In this document: positions 40,187 to 46,308 of the stretch, one piece after another
Layout of the letters: each line of letters starts with the position of its first letter
How positions within the stretch are numbered: position 1 is the stretch's first letter
Source: Candidatus Zhuqueibacterota bacterium
GTDB taxonomy: Bacteria; Zhuqueibacterota; Zhuqueibacteria; Zhuqueibacterales; Zhuqueibacteraceae
Assembly (NCBI GenBank): GCA_022616415.1
Contig: JAKEEU010000170.1
Location: 1-46,308, forward strand
Length of the DNA stretch: 46,308 bases
Reading direction: 5' to 3'
Program-made: the position numbers and the translations under genes
The notes under the pieces: generated by a model
Told to the model about the DNA's origin: nothing
Database searches by the model: none
Seen by the model: the letters and a program-made list of their open reading frames with translations, nothing else

Positions 40187-41989
40187 CTACACCACCGGCA
40201 AATTCCCCCGCTTCACCACGCCCTCCGGCCACGGCCATTGATAGCGTTTTTCGGAAGGTTTGGTGACGATGGCCAGATGCACGAACGAGTTGATGGTCGC
40301 GTACATTGCGAGAAACTCGCTCATCACCAAGCCGAAGAGGCAGAGATCGCCTTCGCCGGCGAAATGGCCGTCTTCAATTTCGATGGTCACTTCGACGCCG
40401 CGGATGATGGCGCCGCGATAGGCCAGCTCTTTCGGTGCAGAAGTTACTTTCCGCAATCCCGCCAGGCGCCGGCGATTGGTTTGGTCGCTGGTCCAATCGT
40501 AAAGCTCCAAAAGGCCGCGCAATGTCTCAATCGTCGCCACCGACCGGAAGTTGAACGCCAAATGCGAGATCAGCTTCCACAAAAAAGTTTCCTTTTCTTT
40601 GTTTTGAATATCGGCGCGCATCGCCTCGAGATGCGGGGGATACCAAATCAGCGTCGGCGAGGTCAAATTTTCAAACGTCGCGATATTTTGAAAATCCGGC
40701 CCCGGCTGCGTGATGCTTTTCAACCCCAGCTCACTCGGCCATCTGCCGTTGGTGCAAGTGGCGGTGATGGAAAGCGTTTCAACCGGAAGCTGGCCGTCCT
40801 CGGCTTGAAAGCCGCTGGGCGCAATGTACGTCTCGTAGCGACCGGCTGGGCCCAAGCGGGTTTGCGTGGTAAAATATCTCTCGGCTCTGCCGTCGCCGTG
40901 CGTGAACGAGAAAAACGGATGATAATCGTGGCGCTCGCCGGTGCCTTCCTCGGTGCCCTTGACGGAATCCACCGCATATACCTCGACACCGCGCGGATGT
41001 TGGGCATCGGGATTGACGCGATACTCCGTGGCGAGATGATCGACGCGGATGGGCACGGCGTCCTTGCGAAAAAGATTGATGATCGGCGTGCAGAACAAAC
41101 GGATATTTTCCGCAGCAAATCGGTACTGTTCCTCGTCGGGATATCTGCGCTTAAAAAAAATCTGCACCTGAAACTCAGCGGTTTTGGGCGGCGGGCTGAA
41201 CTGCTCGAAGCCGAGCAGATCGACGAACCAAAACTTCCGCCGAAAGCTGAGATACTCTTGCAACAATCGATAGCCGGAAAAAGAGTGGGGCGGATATTCC
41301 ACCAAACCTGCGTTCTCCGCAAAACCGGCCGGCTGCACCCACTCTTGGCCTTGCAGCACGAGCTTGGCCTCGCCGGCAACAAAGGCCACTTTTTCCACTT
41401 CGCGCGTGAAAAACAAGTGCATCATCGGCGCGACGGTTTCGTTGGCGTGCAAATACAAGCGCAACGGACTAACCTGCAATTTTTGATACTCGATGCCCCT
41501 TTCCAAAACGAAAGACAAGTTGAGCTGGCTTTTTCCACCCGAAAACCATTGCATCGCGGCGGTCTTGAGTTGGATTGGCTGCAACCGCACCTCCTGCGTG
41601 GTGCGAAATTGGCAAATCACTTTTTCCTCGCCCGCCGGCGTGGAAGAGATCGCTTCGGCGCCAACTTTGATCGGAGTGGTTTGCTGCACCATTCCCGGCT
41701 TCGGCTTGAATTCCAAAATCGCCAGCGCCGGCATCGGCCGCAAAAAATGCGGCCACATTAAATTGAACAACGCCTCGGTGTACTCCGGCAGCTCGTCGTC
41801 GAGGCGCTCGTGAATGCGGCCGGCGAGAAAAGCAAATCCCTCGAACAACCGCTCGACATACGGGTCGCGGTCTTCTTTGCTCTCGCTGTCGATGTGCAGG
41901 TACTTGGCTTGCTGCTTGTGAACTTCGGCAAACTCCTTGCCGGCTTGGTAAAGATAGCTGAGTTCTTTTGCGTAATAGCGTGGAATCAT
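40187..41989 (-). CDS. tssF: TssF baseplate protein
   Basis: A 600-aa TssF (ImpG/VasA) from the ATG at 41989. Typical text: MIPRYYAKELSYLYQAGKEF, DPYVERLFEGFAFLAGRIHE, LPEYTEALFNLMWPHFLRP and ending PWPEGVVKRGNLPVV. It is the largest wedge subunit of the baseplate, two copies per TssE-TssG unit in known structures. A longer frame to 42028 only adds heptamer-array translation (SNKQPATSNQ). No ribosome-binding site is visible, because the repeat abuts the ATG. It follows tssE by about 90 bases of repeat-bearing DNA. Confidence 0.95.
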   Translation of the reverse strand: MIPRYYAKELSYLYQAGKEFAEVHKQQAKYLHIDSESKEDRDPYVERLFEGFAFLAGRIHERLDDELPEYTEALFNLMWPHFLRPMPALAILEFKPKPGMVQQTTPIKVGAEAISSTPAGEEKVICQFRTTQEVRLQPIQLKTAAMQWFSGGKSQLNLSFVLERGIEYQKLQVSPLRLYLHANETVAPMMHLFFTREVEKVAFVAGEAKLVLQGQEWVQPAGFAENAGLVEYPPHSFSGYRLLQEYLSFRRKFWFVDLLGFEQFSPPPKTAEFQVQIFFKRRYPDEEQYRFAAENIRLFCTPIINLFRKDAVPIRVDHLATEYRVNPDAQHPRGVEVYAVDSVKGTEEGTGERHDYHPFFSFTHGDGRAERYFTTQTRLGPAGRYETYIAPSGFQAEDGQLPVETLSITATCTNGRWPSELGLKSITQPGPDFQNIATFENLTSPTLIWYPPHLEAMRADIQNKEKETFLWKLISHLAFNFRSVATIETLRGLLELYDWTSDQTNRRRLAGLRKVTSAPKELAYRGAIIRGVEVTIEIEDGHFAGEGDLCLFGLVMSEFLAMYATINSFVHLAIVTKPSEKRYQWPWPEGVVKRGNLPVV

Positions 41990-42030
41990 GTTCTGGTTGC
42001 TTGTCGCTGGTTGCTTGTTACTGGTCACTG
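41990..42030. repeat. GTTGCTN heptamer array (about 6 units)
   Basis: Units TTCTG, GTTGCTT, GTCGCTG, GTTGCTT, GTTACTG, GTCACTG lie directly before the tssF ATG. The array occupies the place where a ribosome-binding site would be expected. Confidence 0.85.
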
Positions 42031-42082
42031 ATTACTATTTACTTGCTTTTTGCTTTTTGCCTTTTTCTTTTTGCCTTTCGCT

Positions 42083-42505
42083 TCAACCGGGCCTTCGCCA
42101 CGCGCGCACTTCCGTCAATTCGTTCGACGTAAAAGTGGTTTGAAATTGCACCTTCTGGCCTTTGAGCAACTCGGCGGAAAGGATGAAGGTGATGCGCATC
42201 GAATAGGGATTGTCGTCCTTGTAATGATCTACTCGCACCCGGCGCAGGCGCGGCTCGTATTTTTCCACCCCCTCTTTGATGGCTTTGCGCAAACCCTCGA
42301 CGGAATACGGCAGCTCGCGATAAACCTGCGTGATGTCGGGCAGGCCATAGTCCGGCAAGTGGGCAATCGAGCCGCGCCGGGAATTGAACATGCGCGTGAG
42401 ATTATCCATAATGCTCAACTTGCGCTGCTCGTCGGCATCGACTTCTTCGAGCTCCATGCCGTTCAAAAAACGCCCGTTGAGCACGTCTATCAATCCGGCT
42501 TCCAT
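42083..42505 (-). CDS. tssE: TssE baseplate protein (gp25-like)
   Basis: A 140-aa gp25/TssE protein from the ATG at 42505. Landmarks are GLIDVLNGRFLNG, the basic SRRGSIAHLPDYGLPDI and AIKEGVEKYEPRLRRVRVD, with the sheath-binding acidic/basic pattern of gp25. It nucleates sheath assembly on the baseplate. A longer frame starting at TTG 42619 overlaps the stop of the four-helix-bundle gene (TTGA) and would add a repeat-encoded tail (QQRATSNQLKATSNQLQATS). Which start is used is open, since neither has a clear ribosome-binding site. Confidence 0.92.
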   Translation of the reverse strand: MEAGLIDVLNGRFLNGMELEEVDADEQRKLSIMDNLTRMFNSRRGSIAHLPDYGLPDITQVYRELPYSVEGLRKAIKEGVEKYEPRLRRVRVDHYKDDNPYSMRITFILSAELLKGQKVQFQTTFTSNELTEVRAWRRPG

Positions 42506-42508
42506 CTG

Positions 42509-42578
42509 GTTGCTGGTAGCTTGTAGCTGGTTGCTGGTTGCTTTTAGCTGGTTACTGGTTGCTCGTTGCTGGTTGCTT
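42509..42578. repeat. GTTGCTN heptamer array (10 units)
   Basis: Ten 7-bp units from 42509 to 42578 (GTTGCTG, GTAGCTT, GTAGCTG, GTTGCTG, GTTGCTT, TTAGCTG, GTTACTG, GTTGCTC, GTTGCTG, GTTGCTT), immediately upstream of the tssE ATG. Confidence 0.9.
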
Positions 42579-42615
42579 TCCGGTTTGGGAATTAGCTGCC
42601 GGCTTTGGAATCGGT

Positions 42616-43041
42616 TCAAGTTTCTGCATCTTCGTGTTGCTCAGAGTCGTCGCGTAATGAATGACCGACAATGACACTTTGGCGAAAGTTGTTGACCTTT
42701 CTCCCGAGAATGTCGTAGCGATTATGGAGATCCTCATATAAAATTTTGTCGGTAAGCGAACCGGTGTCATAAAGCATTTCGAGGTGATCGCGAGTCTCGT
42801 CACAGGAGGCAAGCGCATAAGTCAGGAACTTGATGTACTCGTTTTGGTACCTGCTTCTGCCATATCCTTCGACAATGTTGCTGGAGATGGATTTCGAGGA
42901 TCGTCGAATCTGGCTGCCTTCCTCATACATCTCAAACTTTGGCAGCTTTTCCAAAGTCATTTTATGAACTGGCACCACCAGCTCCCGCGCCATTTTCCAA
43001 ATTTCCAGATCACGATAGCTCTGTATTTTCTTGCCTGCCAT
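42616..43041 (-). CDS. Four-helix-bundle protein (S23/IVS family)
   Basis: A 141-aa protein of the 23S rRNA intervening-sequence/S23 family. Characteristic text: [37 protein letters not shown] and [20 protein letters not shown]. The family folds into a four-helix bundle that oligomerises and is often linked to genomic insertions; its function is unknown. GGGAGG lies 6 bases before the ATG. It sits between hcp and tssE in the T6SS operon. Like the GxxExxY gene, it behaves as a scattered passenger in intergenic spaces rather than a secretion component. Confidence 0.9.
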   Translation of the reverse strand: MAGKKIQSYRDLEIWKMARELVVPVHKMTLEKLPKFEMYEEGSQIRRSSKSISSNIVEGYGRSRYQNEYIKFLTYALASCDETRDHLEMLYDTGSLTDKILYEDLHNRYDILGRKVNNFRQSVIVGHSLRDDSEQHEDAET

Positions 43042-43138
43042 AACATGCCTCCCGAAAATTAGGAGTTCTTTGTGATGACAAATGGTTTATGAAGCATTAA
43101 CTCGCAAATCAGACCGCAATGAGTCTAATACCAAATAG

Positions 43139-43179
43139 CCAGTTACCAGCCACGAGCTACCAGCAACCAGCTACCAGCC
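43139..43179. repeat. Heptamer array, opposite orientation
   Basis: Six units CCAGTTA, CCAGCCA, CGAGCTA, CCAGCAA, CCAGCTA, CCAGCC: the reverse-complement orientation of the GTTGCTN family. They lie between the hcp stop and the four-helix-bundle gene. Confidence 0.85.
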
Positions 43180-43665
43180 TCATTTTGCTGCCGTCCACGC
43201 GTCGGTGTGCGAAAGCTGGCCGTCGCAGTACGTCCACGTGATTTTGCCGTACACCAGCGCGACTTCTTCGAGATGGGTGTAGCGCTCTTTGTCCGGATCT
43301 TTGGTGTTGGGCATCTGCGCCTTCATCGAGGCGACTTTGACTTTCTCCAGCTTGTGGATGAAATATTCCTTCTCCGCGCCGGTGTCGTCGATCGCATACC
43401 ATTTGACCTCGACTTCCTGCAGCGTTTGGCCTTCGCAGCACGCCTTGTAAAGATAGGGCGAGGCGGCATCGTAGGCTTTGATGATCATGACCGGGCTGTG
43501 CATGCGCACGCCGCGCAGGCTGCCGTCGTGCGGATCGGTTGGAATGTGCAGGTCGTGGTGAAACTCCATGATTTCGCAACTGCCCTCGCGGCCGGCGATT
43601 TGGACCGAGCCCTTGATCTCGGAGCCTTGGTCGTCTTTAAACCAACAATAAGCTGGGGTAGGCAT
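43180..43665 (-). CDS. hcp: Hcp tube protein
   Basis: A 161-aa Hcp, the hexameric ring that stacks into the inner tube and can carry small effectors. Landmarks are IKGSVQIAGREGSCEIMEFHHDLHIPTDPHDGSL (read as separate short motifs IKGSVQ, EIMEFHHDL and DPHDGSLRG), HSPVMIIKAYD, LYKACCEGQTLQEVEVKWYA and ERYTHLEEVALVYGKITWTY. AAGGAG precedes the ATG by 8 bases. It follows tssC with a 318-base gap that contains a -10-like box and hairpins, so it may have its own promoter, as hcp genes often do. Confidence 0.95.
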   Translation of the reverse strand: MPTPAYCWFKDDQGSEIKGSVQIAGREGSCEIMEFHHDLHIPTDPHDGSLRGVRMHSPVMIIKAYDAASPYLYKACCEGQTLQEVEVKWYAIDDTGAEKEYFIHKLEKVKVASMKAQMPNTKDPDKERYTHLEEVALVYGKITWTYCDGQLSHTDAWTAAK

Positions 43666-43983
43666 AAGTTCATCTCCTTAAAGAAAAAAAGTTTCTTTCA
43701 TCCATTCCGCTCCGGCGGATGGATATTGATTTGACAGACTGATTCCTAAATTATAGACAACAATACACCCCCAAAATTCACGCTTCCCAGGAAAAATTCT
43801 TCCATTATCCTACCTACCCCGTGATTTACTCACACTCTTACTCATACTCTTTCTCGCTGTTGAGAAGTTGGCAAAGCGAGTAAGAGTATGAATACGAGCG
43901 ACCAGCAACAAGCAACAAGCAACCAGCAACGAGCAACAAGTCGAAGCATAGCGAAGATCCCGACTTCTCGGGACTACCAGCAA
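43666..43983. other. 318-bp hcp upstream region
   Basis: There is no gene here. On the minus strand TATAAT occurs at 43750-43755, about 85 bases before the hcp ATG, with only a weak -35. An inverted repeat of 17 bases with one mismatch lies at 43842-43858/43875-43891 (TCATACTCTTTCTCGCT). A heptamer array lies at 43902-43943. Together they suggest an hcp-specific promoter plus a processing or attenuation hairpin after tssC. Confidence 0.55.
43902..43943. repeat. Heptamer array, opposite orientation (6 units)
   Basis: CCAGCAA, CAAGCAA, CAAGCAA, CCAGCAA, CGAGCAA, CAAGTCG lie between tssC and hcp. It is the reverse-complement orientation of the GTTGCTN family. Confidence 0.85.
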
Positions 43984-45519
43984 CTACTTACCCTTCGGCA
44001 TCTTGCCCACCAGTGACAGGCTGATGTCCATGCCTTCGATTTGGAAGTGCGGCATGATCATCATCTCGACGCGGTAGAAGCCCGGATTCTCTTCGATGTC
44101 GTAGACCTTCACCTGCGCGGCGCGGAGCGGATGCCTGGCGATTTGCTCTTCGGTCGGATTTTTCATCTCCGTCACCAAACTGCGAATCCAGTCGTTGAGT
44201 TCTTTCTCGATTTTCACCTTGTCCTTGGTGGTGCCGATGTTTTCGCGCTGCAGCACTTTCAGGTAATGCGAAATGCGCGAAGCGAGAAAGATGTACGGCA
44301 GGCGCGCGTTGATCCGGCTGTTCGCGGTCGCCTCCGCCTGGTCGTAAATCGCCGGCTTCTGCGACGAGTTGGCGGAGAAGAAGCAGGCGAAATCCCGGCC
44401 TTGATAATGGCTGAACGGGATGAAGCCGAGATTGGAGCAGGTAAATTCCAGTGTCTCGTCGATCGGCGCCTCGGTCGGAATCTTGGTCTCCTTGCCTTTG
44501 CCAATGTCGTAAACGTGTACCGGCAGGTTTTCCACGGTGCCGCCGGCTTGCGGCCCGCGAATTTGCACGCACCAACCGTCGCTGATGTAGGCGTGCACCA
44601 AATTCGTGGCAAATGCAAACGACGAGTTGCCCCACAAATATTTTTCGTGATCCGGTCCTTTGACGTTTTCCTGATAATTGAAGCTCTTGACCGGCACGGT
44701 ATCCTGCCCGTACGGCAGGCGCAGCAGGAAGCGCGGAAAGGTCAAGCCGACGTAGCGGGAATCTTCCGACTCGCGGAAGGAGCGCCATTTGATGTACTCT
44801 GCCGTTTCCAGCCAGGCGTTCATGTCCGGAATTCTTTTCCATTCTTCCATGGATTTTTTGCCGAAAAATTTCGAACCGACCGCGCCGATGAACGGGCAGT
44901 GCGCCGCCGCCGAAACTTTCGAGACTTCCTGCATCAGCGCGATGTCCTGCGGCGAGTTGTCGAACTCGTAGCTGGAAATCATTGCGGCATACGGGTCGGC
45001 GCCGGGCTGGTCGTAAGCGCCGGTATAAACGTGCTTGTACAAACCGGATTGAATCAGCTCCGGCGCGTCTTCAAACGACTGGCGCAGCTCGTCTTTGGAA
45101 ATATCAATCATCTCGATGCGCACGTTTTTGCGGAAGTCGGTGCGATCCACGAGAAATTTCAAGCCGCGCCACGAGGACTCGATCCGTTGGAATTTGGGAT
45201 GGTGCAAAATCTCGTCGAGCTGCTCGCTCAGCTTGGCGTCGATGCTGGCGACCAGGCTGTCGAGCAGGTTTTTGTCGATGCGCTCGACCGGCTTTTCGAG
45301 CTTGCCAATTTCGTCGATAAACACGCGCAGCGCCGCTGCCACCATCGCGCCTTTCGGCTTTTCCGCAATGGAGAGCGGATCTTTGAATTCCTCGACGTTC
45401 ACCCCGGTTTGCGGCATGGTCACTTCCACTCGATTGAAGATGTTGCTCAACAGACTCTCTTTGCTCTCGGCGGCTTCAGCTTGCGGTTGCGCCGCGGCCT
45501 CAGGTTTTGCTTCTGGCAT
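43984..45519 (-). CDS. tssC: TssC sheath large subunit
   Basis: A 511-aa TssC (VipB/ImpC). Landmarks are HHPKFQRIESSWRGLKFLVD, RTDFRKNVRIEMIDISKDEL, YDQPGADPYAAMISSYEFDN, FPRFLLRLPYGQDTVPVKSF, YLWGNSSFAFATNLVHAY and the conserved tail HFQIEGMDISLSLVGKMPKG. Together with TssB it forms the contractile sheath disassembled by ClpV. GGAG lies about 11 bases before the ATG. It is one of two TssC-type sequences in the window; the other is fused to a TssB domain at 17663-19585. Confidence 0.97.
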   Translation of the reverse strand: MPEAKPEAAAQPQAEAAESKESLLSNIFNRVEVTMPQTGVNVEEFKDPLSIAEKPKGAMVAAALRVFIDEIGKLEKPVERIDKNLLDSLVASIDAKLSEQLDEILHHPKFQRIESSWRGLKFLVDRTDFRKNVRIEMIDISKDELRQSFEDAPELIQSGLYKHVYTGAYDQPGADPYAAMISSYEFDNSPQDIALMQEVSKVSAAAHCPFIGAVGSKFFGKKSMEEWKRIPDMNAWLETAEYIKWRSFRESEDSRYVGLTFPRFLLRLPYGQDTVPVKSFNYQENVKGPDHEKYLWGNSSFAFATNLVHAYISDGWCVQIRGPQAGGTVENLPVHVYDIGKGKETKIPTEAPIDETLEFTCSNLGFIPFSHYQGRDFACFFSANSSQKPAIYDQAEATANSRINARLPYIFLASRISHYLKVLQRENIGTTKDKVKIEKELNDWIRSLVTEMKNPTEEQIARHPLRAAQVKVYDIEENPGFYRVEMMIMPHFQIEGMDISLSLVGKMPKGK

Positions 45520-45558
45520 ATTTTTTCACTCCGTTGGTTTGCGATTGATGAGTAACTG

Positions 45559-45622
45559 CGGGCGGAGGGCCTGGAGCAGAGGGCCGAGGGATTGCCCTCT
45601 GCCCTAGGCCCTCTGCCCTCTG
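45559..45622. repeat. GCCCTCT heptamers in inverted arms
   Basis: The 3' half reads GCCCTCT GCCCTAG GCCCTCT GCCCTCT, and the 5' half holds the complementary GAGGGCC units. Both have a 7-bp period and together can form a GC-rich hairpin in the tssB-tssC gap. This is probably an RNA-level control point between the two sheath subunits. Confidence 0.8.
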
Positions 45623-45624
45623 CA

Positions 45625-46128
45625 CTAGGCGCTTTGCGCCGGCGGCACCAGCTTATCCAACTCTCCGGAAAGCTGCGCGAGCGCATTTTTGTCTTTGATG
45701 ATGCGCTCGAGCTCTTTGCGCAAATCGTTCATGCTGATGACACGGTTGCGCAAATCGCCCAACAGCGTGCGCATCGCCATCAGCTTGCCGAGCTGCGGCA
45801 CTTGCTTGGCGACTTCTTCCGGATGAAATGAATTCAGATCGTTGAATTTCACGTTGACCTTCATCTCGGCGTCGCCGCCTTTGAGGCGATCCTTCACCGT
45901 CATCTCGAGGCCGAGGTTGCTCGATTTCAGCACCCCCTGAAAATTGTCCTTGTTGACGTTGATCTTCTCGCGCTCCGCCAGCGGCACGCCGGTTTCGGTT
46001 TGCGTGAAATCGCCGAGCACCATCAACCGCAGCGGCAGCTCCATTTTCTTCTTGGCGCCGCCTTTGAGCACCTCTAAAAAGAGGTTGATGCGAGCCGGGG
46101 GTTTCTCTTTTTGAAAACTTTCTGCCAT
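45625..46128 (-). CDS. tssB: TssB sheath small subunit
   Basis: A 167-aa TssB (VipA/ImpB) with the usual text LPLRLMVLGDFTQTETGVPL, INVNKDNFQGVLKSSNLGLE, FNDLNSFHPEEVAKQVPQL and a helical C-terminus (LGDLRNRVISMNDLRKELER). It pairs with TssC. The ribosome-binding site AAGGAGA lies about 8 bases before the ATG. It is the first gene of the T6SS block as seen here. The 134 bases upstream separate it from a divergent plus-strand start at the window edge, so an operon promoter should lie there. Confidence 0.95.
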   Translation of the reverse strand: MAESFQKEKPPARINLFLEVLKGGAKKKMELPLRLMVLGDFTQTETGVPLAEREKINVNKDNFQGVLKSSNLGLEMTVKDRLKGGDAEMKVNVKFNDLNSFHPEEVAKQVPQLGKLMAMRTLLGDLRNRVISMNDLRKELERIIKDKNALAQLSGELDKLVPPAQSA

Positions 46129-46262
46129 GGGAAGGTCTCCTTAAAAATAAAATAATTGAAATTTTGCCGAAGCGAAGAATTGTAGATCGAATTCCTTGAA
46201 ATTTGCATAACTAGTGTCTGTCCGGAAATACCGGTTTTTTAAAAAAGTTTGAGGTGAAATAA

Positions 46263-46308
46263 ATGGCAGCATGGATGCCGGGAGTAACTTTTTTAGCTGT
46301 CGTAAACG
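46263..46308 (+). CDS. Partial gene start at right edge
   Basis: GAGGTG followed 7 bases later by ATG opens a frame running off the window (MAAWMPGVTFLAVVN). Only 15 codons are visible, so no family can be given. Upstream, CTAGTGTCTGTCCGGAAAT could be the end of an insertion sequence, in which case this might be a transposase start. Confidence 0.4.
   Translation, partial: MAAWMPGVTFLAVVN

Noticed and set aside
40154..41761. 535-aa plus-strand ORF opposite tssF
   Set aside because: Shadow frame; low-complexity Arg/His-rich translation with no motif.
44041..45555. 504-aa plus-strand ORF opposite tssC
   Set aside because: Shadow of tssC, which is unmistakable on the minus strand.
28297..45622. 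Heptamer/octamer arrays as CRISPR arrays
   Set aside because: Units are contiguous 7-8 bp tandem repeats without spacers, so they are not CRISPR.

Overview
The window is a stretch of a Gram-negative bacterial chromosome or metagenomic contig. About two thirds of it (roughly 15.8-46.1 kb, all on the minus strand) is a type VI secretion system (T6SS) locus. The rest is a mosaic of housekeeping, envelope, toxin-antitoxin and defence genes. Gram-negative identity follows from the T6SS, from an outer-membrane DUF5916 beta-barrel protein and from a LolCDE/MacB-type ABC exporter with a secreted lipocalin-like partner. No rRNA or other phylogenetic marker is present. The gene mix (DUF5916, HisZ, dense 7-8 bp intergenic repeats) would fit the FCB/KSB1/Calditrichota neighbourhood, but that is a guess.

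Left part (1-15.8 kb). A release-factor-like GGQ protein is followed by a two-gene PIN-domain toxin-antitoxin (TA) module with a good sigma70-type promoter, then a paraoxonase-like lactonase. Next comes an AAA+ ATPase/subtilisin-like protease pair matching the IetAS defence pair. Then follow a DUF5916 outer-membrane protein, HisZ, and on the minus strand the three parts of an AttEFGH/LolCDE-like exporter (secreted AttH/CrtC-like lipocalin, FtsX-type permease, ATPase). A Phd/YefM-PIN TA module on the opposite strand splits the ATPase from the permease. A short antitoxin-like ORF abuts the ATPase.

T6SS (minus strand, read right to left). tssB, tssC, hcp, a four-helix-bundle protein, tssE, tssF, a two-TM protein, tssG, a tandem-CHAT protease-like protein, a BI-1/YccA membrane protein, a small unknown and clpV (tssH) form the sheath, baseplate and recycling half. 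After a GxxExxY protein set among palindromic repeats comes the spike and effector half: vgrG, a DUF1360 protein overlapping a small MSCC-start protein, PAAR, an Rhs protein with a C-terminal HNH-type nuclease domain, a 40-aa coupled ORF, a DUF4265 protein (candidate immunity), a pentapeptide-repeat protein, DUF2169, a possible PD-(D/E)xK toxin with a zinc knuckle, a second pentapeptide-repeat protein and an unknown. The operon ends with two unusual proteins: a TssB-TssC sheath fusion, and a double-FHA/TM/lytic-transglycosylase fusion. tssA, J, K, L and M are not in the window.

A cross-cutting feature is the intergenic DNA. Many junctions carry short tandem repeats with a period of 7 or 8 bp (GTTGCTN, GCCCTCT, TGGAGTNN and CCAAGACA types), several arranged as inverted arms that would form long hairpins. 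One heptamer array is translated as the N-terminus of TssG. The best candidates for novelty are the TssB-TssC fusion with the FHA-transglycosylase protein, the tandem CHAT protein inside the T6SS operon, and the repeat family.
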